Source: Microbacterium stercoris
Lineage (GTDB): Bacteria; Actinomycetota; Actinomycetes; Actinomycetales; Microbacteriaceae
DNA: 64,000 bases
Reading direction: 5' to 3'
Assembly (NCBI RefSeq): GCF_017592545.1
Contig: NZ_JAGFOA010000008.1
Span: 113,693 to 177,692 of the forward strand
Part shown: positions 11,407 to 22,481 of the stretch, piece by piece
Layout of the letters: each line of letters opens with the position of its first letter
Position numbering within the stretch: the stretch's first letter is position 1
Notes under the pieces: generated by a model
The model's database searches: none
Told to the model about the DNA's origin: nothing
What the model saw: only the letters and a program-made list of their open reading frames with translations
Position numbers and translations under genes: made by a program

Positions 11407-12283
11407 GAGCCGCCCTCCGCCCCAGCAGCCGCAGCAGCGCGGGCACCGCGTCATCCTGCGTCGCGAGCTCGGCGTGGTCGACCTCGAGCGCCGTCAGCAG
11501 CGCGTCGCGGCGCGCGGTATCGGCGGCGTGGCGCTCGTCGATCTCGCCGAGCACCTCCTGGTCGCCGTGCAGGAATCCGGGCACGACCCATCCGGTGTCG
11601 ACATCGCGGCGGGCGGATCCGTCGCTCACGCGCAGCACGGGGTCGGCGTCGCGCAGCGTCAGCCACAGCACGTCGTGCTGCGTGCGCAGGCGGCGCAGCA
11701 GCCGCTCGGTGTCGCCGGCGATCGGAGCCTCGTCGGTGACGATCACGACGATCATGCGGCGCGCGATCGTGCGCGCGACGAAGTCGAGCAGCCTCTCGCG
11801 GTCGCTCGCGGCGCCCTCGGGCAGGGAGGCGGCGTCGATCGTGCGCAGCGCGTGCTCCAGCGCGCCCTCGGAGCGGCGCGGCGGGAGGCGCTTCACCCCG
11901 CCCGCGTCGCCCCACACCATCGAGAAGTCATCGTCGTGGCGCAGCGCGAGCACCCCCAGCGCGCCCACCGCCAGCACGGCGAGCTCCCGCTTGGGGCGGT
12001 CATCGGCCGCGAGCGCCGACAGGCCGCGGCCCGCGTCGACCACGAACAGGATCGTGTGCATGCGGTCGGCGCGCATGCGCTTGATCATCGGCACGTTCTT
12101 GCGCGCGGTGGCCCGCCAGTCGATGTCGCGCACCTCGTCGCCCTGCTGGTACTCGCGCAGATCCTCGAAGTCGTGGCTGCGCCCGCGCATCAGCGACGCA
12201 TAGGCGCCGTCGAGCGCGTGGGTCGACTTCTTCGACGAGTGGATGAAGAGCTTGCTCTTCACCCGCGTGATCAGCGAGGGCAT
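11393..12283 (-). CDS. DUF58 domain protein
   Basis: A 296-residue cytoplasmic protein containing the DUF58 signature: GRSHDFEDLREYQQGDEVRD followed by DIDWRATARK (about residues 53-62) and a VWA-like fold (ILFVVDAGRGLSALA, about 78-92). It lacks the N-terminal membrane helices of longer DUF58 proteins and has the short form usual in MoxR operons. The family is thought to be a client or adaptor of MoxR ATPases. It begins 25 bases after the moxR stop and is the second gene of a leftward operon of seven. Confidence 0.9.
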   Translation of the reverse strand: MPSLITRVKSKLFIHSSKKSTHALDGAYASLMRGRSHDFEDLREYQQGDEVRDIDWRATARKNVPMIKRMRADRMHTILFVVDAGRGLSALAADDRPKRELAVLAVGALGVLALRHDDDFSMVWGDAGGVKRLPPRRSEGALEHALRTIDAASLPEGAASDRERLLDFVARTIARRMIVVIVTDEAPIAGDTERLLRRLRTQHDVLWLTLRDADPVLRVSDGSARRDVDTGWVVPGFLHGDQEVLGEIDERHAADTARRDALLTALEVDHAELATQDDAVPALLRLLGRRAARVRT

Positions 12284-12308
12284 GGTGATCCTGTATCGGC
12301 GGCCCGGA

Positions 12309-13310
<1,002 letters not shown>

Positions 13311-13390
13311 GTTCGCTCTCCTCGTGTCGGGATCGCGCGGCGCTTCGCGCAGACGCTCCAGCCTATCCGGCCCATTTCATACCGGAATGA

Positions 13391-14803
<1,413 letters not shown>

Positions 14804-14817
14804 CCCGCGCAGTCCCG

Positions 14818-14844
14818 AAGCCCCGCCGCTCCGCGGCGGGGCTT
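14818..14844 (+). terminator. rho-independent terminator after purA
   Basis: A 12-bp perfect stem (AAGCCCCGCCGC / GCGGCGGGGCTT) with a 3-base loop TCC, followed by CTTCG, 15 bases after the purA stop. The region from here to 15091 holds no gene that I can support. Confidence 0.85.
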
Positions 14845-15091
14845 CTTCGCGTCCGGGGCGCTGGCCCGGCCGCGGCGGGGGCACATCCTGTGCGCCGGGG
14901 GCACGTGCGCGTCGCGAGGGCGCATCCGGCGGGGAGCGTCCTCGCGCGCGCGATGTGGTTTGGGTGCGGACCGGGCCGGGGTCCGGGCGTTCTCCCGGTG
15001 ATCTAAGCGGGTCTACCGGTCTGCTGCGCATCCCGATATGCTGGCCGTCCGCGCCGTCGCGGATGGCGCCCGATGCCCTATGGGAGGGGCC

Positions 15092-15667
15092 ATGAACAAG
15101 AGCACAAAGGGCGCACTCGCCATCACCGCGGCAGCGGTCTTGCTGCTGGGCGGGGGAGGCACGCTCGCCTACTGGACCGCGACGGCAGAGGTCGAGGGCG
15201 GTGCGATCACCCACGGCACCCTGGGGCTGACGGCCGGGGCCTGCGATGCGACGTGGTTCCATGCCGACGGCGGCACGGTGTCGACGGATGCGGCCGCCCT
15301 CGTCGTCCCGGGTGACCAGGTCGGGAAGACCTGCACCTTCACGATCGACGCGACCGGCGACCACCTCGCCGCGACGCTGTCGGTCCCGAGCACCCTCGTC
15401 TGGACGGGCACCGACGGCACGTCGTTCACCTCGACCGTGGCGGCCACGTACGCCGTGGGAGGCACCGCCATCGCCGACGGCGGTGTCATCACCGACGCCG
15501 ACGACGGCCAGACCCTCACCGCGACCGTGCTCGTCGACATCCCCTTCGGTGATGCCGATGTGCCGGCCGGAAGCACCGGCACCGCGACGACGAACGGAAA
15601 CGACACTCAGAGCCTCGTCGCGACCCTCGACACGCTGCTGGTCACGCTGACGCAGACCAACCACTGA
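15092..15667 (+). CDS. SipW-dependent-type secreted protein (TasA/camelysin-like)
   Basis: A 191-residue protein beginning with a SipW-class signal peptide: basic MNKSTKG, hydrophobic core, then GGGGTLAYWTATAEV (about residues 22-36). The mature part is a Thr/Gly/Asp-rich beta-sandwich-like domain with two Cys (about 51 and 77) that may pair. Related Bacillus proteins (TasA, CalY) polymerise into surface fibres. The ATG at 15092 follows GGGAGGGG; an earlier in-frame start (15038) would precede the ribosome site. It is followed 11 bases later by the signal peptidase that probably processes it. First gene of a five-gene operon. Confidence 0.85.
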   Translation: MNKSTKGALAITAAAVLLLGGGGTLAYWTATAEVEGGAITHGTLGLTAGACDATWFHADGGTVSTDAAALVVPGDQVGKTCTFTIDATGDHLAATLSVPSTLVWTGTDGTSFTSTVAATYAVGGTAIADGGVITDADDGQTLTATVLVDIPFGDADVPAGSTGTATTNGNDTQSLVATLDTLLVTLTQTNH

Positions 15668-15678
15668 GGCAGGCGCGC

Positions 15679-16248
15679 GTGGCCACCCAGGCACGCGCCG
15701 TCGGAGGCTGGATCGGCCAGGTCCTCGCCTGGACCGTCATCCTCGCCATCGGCGCGGTGCTCGTGATCGCCGTGGTGCTGCCGCGCGTGAGCGGCGCGGT
15801 CGCGTACACCGTGCTGTCCGGATCGATGCGGCCGGGGATGCCGGAGGGCTCGCTCGTGGTGGTGCGTCCGACGGATCCGGATCGGATCGCCATCGGCGAC
15901 GTGCTGACCTACCAGCTCGAATCGGGCAGGCCGACCGTGGTGACGCACCGCGTGACCGCGGTCAGCAGCGCGCTCGACGGCGATCGCTTCTTCACCACGC
16001 AGGGCGATGCGAACAGCACGCCCGACGCGGCGGTCGTGCTGCCGGAGCAGGTGATCGGCGTCCGCTGGTATCACGTGCCCCTGCTCGGATACGTGAACAC
16101 CCTCGTGTCGGGTGATCAGCGGCAGGTCGTGCTGGGCCTGGTCGTGACGGGGCTCCTCGGCTACGCCGCATTTATGTTCATCGGCAGCTGGCGCGACCGG
16201 GCGGCGGAGCGGCGGGTGCGCCCCGGCCCGGACGTCGTCGCCCGCTGA
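15679..16248 (+). CDS. SipW-type signal peptidase I (Ser-His type)
   Basis: A 189-residue membrane peptidase of family S26B. One N-terminal membrane helix (about 15-35), nucleophile Ser49 in SGSMRPGM, general base His90 in VVTHRVT (a Lys in classical LepB enzymes), and the conserved Asp110 in TTQGDANSTPD; a second membrane helix lies near residues 148-168. Ser-His peptidases of this kind cleave a dedicated set of signal peptides, and three such candidates are encoded alongside (15092, 16943, 17599). GTG start. Function is well supported by family and context. Confidence 0.92.
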   Translation: MATQARAVGGWIGQVLAWTVILAIGAVLVIAVVLPRVSGAVAYTVLSGSMRPGMPEGSLVVVRPTDPDRIAIGDVLTYQLESGRPTVVTHRVTAVSSALDGDRFFTTQGDANSTPDAAVVLPEQVIGVRWYHVPLLGYVNTLVSGDQRQVVLGLVVTGLLGYAAFMFIGSWRDRAAERRVRPGPDVVAR

Positions 16249-16284
16249 ATCGAACTCCGAGTCGCACGAGAAGGGAGACACGAG

Positions 16285-16950
16285 ATGCGTGCAGGATGCT
16301 GGGCGGCATGCGCCGCGATCGTGTCGGCCCTGCTCGGCGCGGCCTCACCGGCGTTCGCCGCGACCGACGACGGTCAGATCGGCGTGAGCCGCGACGGCGT
16401 GACGTGGGGCGACTCGCTCACCGAGCCGCTCTTCGATCCGTCGATGCTCTGGGTGCCCGGCGATGTGGAGATCCGGTCCTTCTCCGTGCGCAACCAGGCC
16501 GATGAAGAGGCCACGCTCTCGATCGGGGTGCGGGCCGCGCCGTCGTGGCTGCTCGACGCCGAGGCCGTGGAAGTCGAGGCGCGCGTCGACGGAGGCGACT
16601 GGGTCGATGTCGACGGCGACGACGTGCGGCAGCTGACCGAGGGCGGCGTGGTCGCCGGCGAGGTGGCGCGCGTCGACGTGCGCGTCAGCGCCGTCTGGGG
16701 CGCGTCGTCCAATCCCACCCAGGCGGAGATCGTGCCGTTCGACCTGCTCGTGACGCTCACCCAGGCCGAGGCTGTCGGAAAGGGCGATCCGGGCGAGCCC
16801 GCGGCACCGGCCGCTCGCGAGCCGCTGGCCGACACCGGATCCGTCTTCGGATACGGAGCCCTGTGGGCCGGGGCGATCCTCGTCGGAGGAGGCGCCGCGA
16901 TGATCGCGACCCGTCGCCGCACTGCCGGGGAGGCGGATCCTCGTGGCTGA
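16285..16950 (+). CDS. LAXTG-anchored cell-wall surface protein
   Basis: A 221-residue protein with a conventional Sec signal peptide (1-25, ending PAFAA), an extracellular beta-rich domain (about 26-160), a Pro/Ala/Glu linker, and a sorting signal: LADTG near residue 181, a hydrophobic helix and RRR tail. LAXTG is the motif used by class E sortases of high-GC actinobacteria, so the protein should be covalently attached to peptidoglycan. No sortase is encoded in the window. Lying between the SipW peptidase and two SipW-type substrates, it may anchor or cap the fibre. ATG start; GAAGGGAG nearby. Confidence 0.82.
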   Translation: MRAGCWAACAAIVSALLGAASPAFAATDDGQIGVSRDGVTWGDSLTEPLFDPSMLWVPGDVEIRSFSVRNQADEEATLSIGVRAAPSWLLDAEAVEVEARVDGGDWVDVDGDDVRQLTEGGVVAGEVARVDVRVSAVWGASSNPTQAEIVPFDLLVTLTQAEAVGKGDPGEPAAPAAREPLADTGSVFGYGALWAGAILVGGGAAMIATRRRTAGEADPRG

Positions 16951-17599
16951 TCACCGGATCGGCACCCGCCGCCAGACCCGCCGCGCCCGCCGCGAGAGCG
17001 AGCGCGAGCGGCATCCGTGGCGGGTGCCGACGGGCATCGGCGCGGTGCTCGTCGCGGGCACCCTGCTGCTGTGGGGCGGGCAGACCACCGCCGCCACGTG
17101 GTCGGGGGCGGCGTCGGCCGAGGCCGGTGGGCTCACGCACGGCACCCTCGACCTGCGGTGGAACGACGATGCCGACGACGCGGTCGCGCTCGCCGACTGG
17201 GGCCTGTCCGGGATGCTGCCCGGGGACAGCCGGGCCGTCACCATCACGGTCTCTAACCCGAGCCTCGCGTCGTCCCTCGCCTACGACGTGCACGCGCGCG
17301 CCACAAATCCCGCTCTCGCGCCGCAGCTCACCCTCGAGCTGTTCCTGGAGGGCACCGCGACCAACACCGGCTCCGCGGCGACCGGATTCAGCGGATCCTG
17401 TTCCGGAACCTCTCTCGGATCCGCCCAGCCGCTGACGACCGGAGACGCGCCGTACGGCGCGGTGGCCGGCCCCGTCGCGCCGGGTGCCTCGCACACGCTG
17501 TGCGCCCGCATCGTCTTCGTGTCCACGGCGCCTGCTTCGGTGCAGGGGCAGACCGCCCAGGTCGTGTTGACGGCCCTCGTCCGGCAGCTGGACTCCTGA
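16943..17599 (+). CDS. SipW-dependent-type secreted protein
   Basis: A 218-residue protein with an unusually long basic N-terminus (about 1-28, rich in Arg), a hydrophobic helix (about 29-45), and the cleavage region TTAATWSGAASAEAGGLTHG. It aligns with the first gene of the operon in the pattern xA(Y/T)W(T/S)xxxxxxxGGxxxGT(L/V). The mature domain is Ser/Thr/Ala-rich with two Cys near residues 153 and 189. GTG start overlapping the previous gene by 8 bases, and TGATG overlap with the next gene, so the cluster is a tight operon. Probably a minor or alternative fibre subunit. Confidence 0.78.
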   Translation: MADHRIGTRRQTRRARRESERERHPWRVPTGIGAVLVAGTLLLWGGQTTAATWSGAASAEAGGLTHGTLDLRWNDDADDAVALADWGLSGMLPGDSRAVTITVSNPSLASSLAYDVHARATNPALAPQLTLELFLEGTATNTGSAATGFSGSCSGTSLGSAQPLTTGDAPYGAVAGPVAPGASHTLCARIVFVSTAPASVQGQTAQVVLTALVRQLDS

Positions 17600-19116
17600 T
17601 GCGGCACCGCCTGTCCGTCTCCCGCCGCCTCGATCGCGCGCGCGCCTGGTCGCGCCCCCGGGTGGTCGTGGCCGCGCTGTGGGCGCTGATCCTCACGATC
17701 GTCACGGGAGCGCCGGTCGCCGCGTACTGGACCGACCAGGTCACCGCCACCTCGGGCGGCTGGACGAGCGGCACGGTGCCCGCGTTCGGACCGATGGCCT
17801 GTGCGAACGACGGCACCACCCAGATCGCGGTGTCGTGGCCCAACCCCGGCTCGCGGTTCGACTACCAGGCGACGCTCGTGCGCGCCGACACGCAGGCGCA
17901 GGTGGGCAGCGCGGTGACTCTCGCCGCCGGTGGATCCGAGGCCACGGTCGTGCGCGCGCTCGCGCCTACGACCTTCGCGTCCGCGGCGACCCTGCAGGCC
18001 ACCGGCCAGCAGAACTTCGTTGTGCGGGTGCAGGCGCGTCTGACAAGCAACACGGCCTGGACCTCGAACACGGCCACCGCCGCCGTGCACGTCGAATCGG
18101 CCGCCACGGTGCTGCGATGCGGCTTCGTGGCGGACACGTCGACCTTCGTGACGATCACCGCGATGTCGACCGACAGCGGCCAGTCGGCGAGCGACTGGAT
18201 CACCAACCAGCCGACGCAGATCATCTCGGGCACCGGGGAGCCCGGAGCCACGGTCGCTCTGACGCGCGGAGGCACGACCCTCGGCACGGCCGCCGTGGCG
18301 CAGAACGGCACCTGGTCGGTCCCGAACGTGACGCTGGCTGAGGGGCTGTTCACCTACACGGCCACCGCCACCGACGCCGCGAACAACACCGCGACCGACA
18401 CCGAGGCGATCCGCCTCGACACGATCGCGCCGGCCGTCACCCAGGCCGCGAGCACCTGCACCCTGAACGGCAACCAGGTCACGGGCCAGACCGCCGGCAC
18501 GCTGTGGTGTCGCATGACCTCGCGCGGGTGGACGATGACAGCCACCGACACGGGCGGCAGCGGCGTCGCCGCACGCGAGTACACCAACGCCGGATCCGCC
18601 TGGACCGCCTACTCGACGACCGTCTCCATGGCCGAGAGGAGCGCACGCGTGATGCAGGCCCGCGCCACCGACGTCGCCGGCAACGTGTCGCCGATCGCGA
18701 CGGGCACCTATTGGATCGACGGCACGGCGCCGACCCTCGCCTACACCTATCCGACGCCCGGGCTGTCGGTCGCGGGATCGCTGCTGGTGCAGCTGATCGG
18801 CACGAACTGCGGCACCGGATCCGTCGGCTGCGGCACGATCACGGACGTGGTCAGCGGCCCGGCCGCCGCCGGCACGTACGTGCTGACGCGCTCCGCGCTG
18901 CTGTCGGCGCCCTGCTTCACCGGCACCGGGTACAGCAACAGCTCGCCGTGCCCCGCGCAGCAGGTCGCGATCTCGGGCGGCACCTGGCGTGCGCTCGGCA
19001 CCACCTCGGCCGCCTACCCGCTGGGCCTGCTCCAGACCTTCACCTTCGTGCTGAACATCTCCGACCAGGCCGGCAACCCGGCGTCGTCGACGATCAGCTG
19101 GACCGCGCTGGCGTAG
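17599..19116 (+). CDS. large SipW-type surface protein with bacterial Ig-like domains
   Basis: A 505-residue protein: Arg-rich N-terminus (1-22), hydrophobic helix (about 24-42), then PVAAYWTDQVTATSGG, matching the SipW cleavage region of the two smaller subunits. The rest is Thr/Ala-rich and beta-rich, including Ig-like repeats (GTGEPGATVALTRGGTTLG..., about 212-270; VSPIATGTYWIDG, about 362-374) as in adhesins. Several Cys pairs occur in the C-terminal third. No sorting motif or C-terminal anchor is visible, so attachment must be non-covalent or through partners. ATG overlaps the preceding stop in TGATG. Probably the adhesive or tip component; function inferred. Confidence 0.78.
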   Translation: MRHRLSVSRRLDRARAWSRPRVVVAALWALILTIVTGAPVAAYWTDQVTATSGGWTSGTVPAFGPMACANDGTTQIAVSWPNPGSRFDYQATLVRADTQAQVGSAVTLAAGGSEATVVRALAPTTFASAATLQATGQQNFVVRVQARLTSNTAWTSNTATAAVHVESAATVLRCGFVADTSTFVTITAMSTDSGQSASDWITNQPTQIISGTGEPGATVALTRGGTTLGTAAVAQNGTWSVPNVTLAEGLFTYTATATDAANNTATDTEAIRLDTIAPAVTQAASTCTLNGNQVTGQTAGTLWCRMTSRGWTMTATDTGGSGVAAREYTNAGSAWTAYSTTVSMAERSARVMQARATDVAGNVSPIATGTYWIDGTAPTLAYTYPTPGLSVAGSLLVQLIGTNCGTGSVGCGTITDVVSGPAAAGTYVLTRSALLSAPCFTGTGYSNSSPCPAQQVAISGGTWRALGTTSAAYPLGLLQTFTFVLNISDQAGNPASSTISWTALA

Positions 19117-19150
19117 CGTCGCCGTGCCATCCATGGGGGAGGATCAACCC

Positions 19151-20485
19151 ATGAGGTTCTGGATCGGGGCGCGTGGGTCGGACATGAAGGGCGAGGCCCG
19201 CGGCATCGCCGCCGCCACGGCGGGAGACGCCGACTCGCCGCTGGCGAGCGGATCGCTCGCGCTCGTCGGCGACGCGGTCACGGCCCCCTCGCCGACGTGG
19301 CTGGCCGCTCATCCGCGTCACGAGGTGGTGTACGCGGCCCTCGAGAAGCAGGGGCGCGTGGGCGCCTTCCGCCGCACGGGCGAGGCGACGCTGACTCCGC
19401 TCGGCGAGACCGTCGCCACCGGCGACGCGACCTGCCACGTCAGCGTCGCGCCCGACGGATCCCACCTCATCGCCACCTCGTGGGGCGAGGGCATCGTCAC
19501 GCACATCGCGCTCGCCGCCGACGGGCGCCTGGGCACGGGCGTGCAGGGCGACCCCAGCGAGGATCCGTATGCGTCCGGAGCGAAGCCCGCCCCGGATGCC
19601 GCCGCGCTCGTCGCCGAGGACGGCGGCATCGCCGACCTGCGGAGCCTGATCGACCGAGGCGCCGACGCATCTCAGCTGGCCGCGATGCTCGCCGGATCGA
19701 CGCCGAGCCCGGCCATCGGCGCCGACGCCGGGTTGGACGAGATCATGGCGATCCTCGGCCAGTCGCAGAACCCGTATGACGATCCGGCGGTGCGGGACAT
19801 CCTGCGCGGCTCCGCGCCGCGCGAGGGCCAGAACCCGCTCGCGGGCGCGATCGATCTCAGCGGCAAGGCGCCCGAGGTGCCGGCCGAACGCGTGCCGCGC
19901 GCGCACTGCTCGGTGTTCCTGCCCGGCGGGCTCGTCGCCACCACCGACCTCGGCTACGACCTCGTGCGCTTCTGGCGCACCGGCCCGCGGGGCATCCGCC
20001 TCGACCACGAGGTCGCCCTGCCGATCGGCACCGGACCGCGCCACCTCAGCCTGCACCCCTCGGGCCACCTCCACGCCGTGACCGAGTTCTCGTGCGAGGT
20101 CTACGTGCTGAGGGCAGGACCGGATGGACGCTGGGTGCTCCGCTCGGGCATCGCCGCGTCGCGCGGGGCGCTGCCGGGCGACACCGCCGCAGAGCTCACC
20201 CGCTCCCGCGACGGCGAGTTCCTCTACGCGGGCCTGCGGGGCAGCGACACGATCGCCGTGCTGCGCGTGCGCGGCGAGGGAGACCGGCTCGAGCCGGTCG
20301 CGCTCGCGGAGTCGGGCATCCGCACCCCGCGCCACCACGTGGTGATCCGGGACGCCCTGCTCGTGGCCGGGCAGGGCTCGCATGAGATCGCGTCGCTGGC
20401 GCTGGACCAGCGCACGGGCATCCCGGGGCGTGTGCGCCACCGGCTGTCGACCCCGTCGCCGCAGCACATCCTGCCCGTGCGCTGA
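19151..20485 (+). CDS. lactonase-like beta-propeller protein with a large insertion
   Basis: A 444-residue cytoplasmic protein of the 6-phosphogluconolactonase (Pgl, YbhE-type) seven-bladed propeller family, recognisable by HVSVAPDGSHLIATSWGEG, GPRHLSLHPSGHLHAVTEF and PRHHVVIRDALLVAGQGS. Most members have about 330-390 residues. Here about 115 extra residues (roughly 133-248), low in hydrophobicity and rich in Ala, Asp and Pro, interrupt a blade. Activity (lactone hydrolysis in the pentose phosphate path) is inferred from family only. ATG 19151 chosen because GGAGG lies eight bases before it. Single gene; the upstream SipW operon ends 34 bases earlier. Confidence 0.75.
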   Translation: MRFWIGARGSDMKGEARGIAAATAGDADSPLASGSLALVGDAVTAPSPTWLAAHPRHEVVYAALEKQGRVGAFRRTGEATLTPLGETVATGDATCHVSVAPDGSHLIATSWGEGIVTHIALAADGRLGTGVQGDPSEDPYASGAKPAPDAAALVAEDGGIADLRSLIDRGADASQLAAMLAGSTPSPAIGADAGLDEIMAILGQSQNPYDDPAVRDILRGSAPREGQNPLAGAIDLSGKAPEVPAERVPRAHCSVFLPGGLVATTDLGYDLVRFWRTGPRGIRLDHEVALPIGTGPRHLSLHPSGHLHAVTEFSCEVYVLRAGPDGRWVLRSGIAASRGALPGDTAAELTRSRDGEFLYAGLRGSDTIAVLRVRGEGDRLEPVALAESGIRTPRHHVVIRDALLVAGQGSHEIASLALDQRTGIPGRVRHRLSTPSPQHILPVR

Positions 20486-20492
20486 GCGCCGG

Positions 20493-20498
20493 TAATCT
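20493..20498 (+). promoter_or_regulatory. -10 box for the chorismate mutase gene, leaderless
   Basis: TAATCT sits six bases upstream of the ATG at 20505, so transcription would start at or next to the start codon. No Shine-Dalgarno sequence is seen, in keeping with a leaderless message. Confidence 0.5.
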
Positions 20499-20504
20499 CG
20501 AAGC

Positions 20505-20822
20505 ATGAGCGACCTCACGCCCGCCGAGACCCCCCAGGAGACGCTGCTGCGTCTGCGCGCCAGCATCGACAACATCGACGCCGCGCTGGTCTATCTGCTG
20601 GCCGAGCGGTTCCGCGCCACGCAGCAGGTCGGGCTGCTGAAGGCGACGCACGAGATGCCCGCCTCCGACCCGAAGCGCGAGGAGCAGCAGGTCGCGCGCC
20701 TGCGGGCGCTCGCCGAGGCCGCCCATCTCGATCCGGAGTTCGCCGAGAAATGGTTCAACTTCGTGGTGGCGGAGGTCATCCGCCACCACGAAGCCTTCAA
20801 GAGCACCGCGGCCGACGCGTAG
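20505..20822 (+). CDS. chorismate mutase (AroQ class)
   Basis: Converts chorismate to prephenate for phenylalanine and tyrosine synthesis. The 105-residue all-helical protein matches the short actinobacterial AroQ type: LLRLRASIDNIDAALVYLLAERF (helix 1, with the active-site Arg and the IDxxDxxL pattern), QQVGLLKA, then LDPEFAEKWFNFVVAEVIRHHE. Short members of this class are often weak alone and activated by DAHP synthase; that partner is not in the window. Convergent with the ABC operon to the right. Confidence 0.9.
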   Translation: MSDLTPAETPQETLLRLRASIDNIDAALVYLLAERFRATQQVGLLKATHEMPASDPKREEQQVARLRALAEAAHLDPEFAEKWFNFVVAEVIRHHEAFKSTAADA

Positions 20823-20847
20823 CGGCCGCTCGCGCGGCGCCGGCGGC

Positions 20848-21564
20848 TCAGGCCACCGTGCGTCGCAGGGTGAGGTAGCTGCCGAGCGCCATGAGCGCGA
20901 TGAACGGCACGGCCCAGAAGGCGAGGCCCAGCGGGCCGGTCTCGACGAGCCAGGTCCATGTGGCGGGCCAGGCCTCGAGCCGCGTGATCAGGAACACCAC
21001 GCCGACCAGCAGAAGGCCGATGCCCGAGAGCACGAGGGTGACGGCGATCGTGCCCCAGCGCTTGAAGATGGTCGCTGCCCAGAACCCGATGACGAAGAGG
21101 AACATCGTCACGACGAGGTACGTGAACCAGGCGCCGAGCCATCCCGACTCCCACATGGCCGGCAGGTAGGCGAAGTAGCCGTTCACGCCCATGCCGTTCG
21201 TCGCGCGCTCGAGCAGGCCGATCAGCACGAACGCGGTGGACAGCATCACGCCGGTGACGGATGCGGCTGCCAGTGTGCCGAGGTAGAACTCGCGGCGCGT
21301 GAGACTCATGGCCTGCGAGAACGGGAACGACAGCGTCATCGCCTGGATGCCGACCGCCATCAGCGCCCACAGCGGCGCCTGCGCCCCGCCGCCGAACTTC
21401 GGCTCGTCGATCGGGATCATCGCGAAGATCAGGATCGAGATCACCCAGGAGGCGCCGAGCACCAGCAGCGGCATCCAGATGTAGGTGACCTTGTTGATGA
21501 ACTGCAGCCGGACGACGTTCAGGATCCGGTTGCGCCCCAGGGGGCTGCTGACGACGGCGCTCAC
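20848..21564 (-). CDS. ABC transporter permease of the GntR-regulated operon
   Basis: A 238-residue integral membrane protein with about six helices (for example YIWMPLLVLGASWVISILIF and GTIAVTLVLSGIGLLLVGVVF). It overlaps the ATPase gene by 4 bases and is the last gene of the operon gntR - ATPase - permease. This is the arrangement of YtrA-type systems, which often export or sense cell-envelope-active peptides in Gram-positives. The substrate is unknown. Confidence 0.82.
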   Translation of the reverse strand: MSAVVSSPLGRNRILNVVRLQFINKVTYIWMPLLVLGASWVISILIFAMIPIDEPKFGGGAQAPLWALMAVGIQAMTLSFPFSQAMSLTRREFYLGTLAAASVTGVMLSTAFVLIGLLERATNGMGVNGYFAYLPAMWESGWLGAWFTYLVVTMFLFVIGFWAATIFKRWGTIAVTLVLSGIGLLLVGVVFLITRLEAWPATWTWLVETGPLGLAFWAVPFIALMALGSYLTLRRTVA

Positions 21565-22481
21565 GACGCCACCTCCTTCAGATCGGCGGACGGCGCGCCC
21601 TGCTCGGAGGCGCCGGCGTGCTGAGTGCTGCGCACGATGAGCTGCTGCAGCGAGACGGGGGCGAGCTCGAGGCCGGCGGCCGAGACCTCGCTTCGCTCGG
21701 CGGCGGTGAGCGTGCCGAGGAACGTGACGGACGAGACGCGGCCGAGCGACTCGCGATGGATCACCTCGCGACCACGCGTGAACTCCTCCACGGCGTCGGC
21801 GGGGCCGACGAGGTTGGTGGCCTTCTGGAGGGCGTCCTCGGTGGTCTCGTCCATGATGATCCGGCCGTGGTCGATCACCAGGACGCGCTCGACCAGGTTC
21901 GCCACCTCGTCGATCAGGTGGCTGGAGAGCAGGATCGTGCGCGGATGCTCCGCATAGTCGGCGAGCAGGCGGTCGTAGAAGATCTGGCGGGCCACGGCGT
22001 CGAGGCCGAGGTAGGGCTCATCGAAGAAGGTGATCTCGGCGCGCGACGCCAGGCCGATGATCACGCCCACCGCCGACAGCTGTCCCCGCGAGAGCTTCTT
22101 GATGCGCGTGCGCAGCGGCAGCTGGAACTCCTCGATCAGCTGGTCGGCGAGCTGCTGGTCCCAGTGGGGGAAGAACAGCCGCGCGGCGGCCAGGGCGTGC
22201 TTCGCCGTCGCGTCATCCGGGTACTTCTGGCTCTCTCGCACGAAGCACACCCGGCTGAGCACGCGGGCGTTCTCGTACGGGTCGTCGCCGAAGACGCGGA
22301 CGGATCCGCTGGTGGCGAAGTTCTGCGCGGTCAGGATCGACATCGCGGTCGTCTTGCCGGCGCCGTTGCGGCCGAGGAAGCCGTAGATGGTGTCCTTCTC
22401 GATCGCGAAGCTGACGGCGTCGAGTGCGAGCGTGTCCTTGTACCGCTTGGTGAGGCCCTGCACCTCGATGACGGCGGTCAT
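21561..22481 (-). CDS. ABC transporter ATP-binding protein (YtrB-like)
   Basis: A 306-residue ATPase: Walker A GRNGAGKTT (about residue 36), signature LSRGQLSAVG, Walker B EITFFDEPYLGLD, H-loop LLSSHLIDE. The signature is LSRGQ rather than LSGGQ, common in the ABC-2 drug/peptide export group. The C-terminal region beyond about 215 is longer than in minimal ATPases and may contact the permease. It overlaps both neighbours by 4 bases (ATGA), so all three genes are coupled. Confidence 0.9.
   Translation of the reverse strand: MTAVIEVQGLTKRYKDTLALDAVSFAIEKDTIYGFLGRNGAGKTTAMSILTAQNFATSGSVRVFGDDPYENARVLSRVCFVRESQKYPDDATAKHALAAARLFFPHWDQQLADQLIEEFQLPLRTRIKKLSRGQLSAVGVIIGLASRAEITFFDEPYLGLDAVARQIFYDRLLADYAEHPRTILLSSHLIDEVANLVERVLVIDHGRIIMDETTEDALQKATNLVGPADAVEEFTRGREVIHRESLGRVSSVTFLGTLTAAERSEVSAAGLELAPVSLQQLIVRSTQHAGASEQGAPSADLKEVAS

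Noticed and set aside
10933..11454. Start at ATG 11454 for the small MoxR-operon protein
   Set aside because: It would add a Cys/Trp/Gly-rich segment inside the DUF58 gene; the GTG at 11406 has a good ribosome site.
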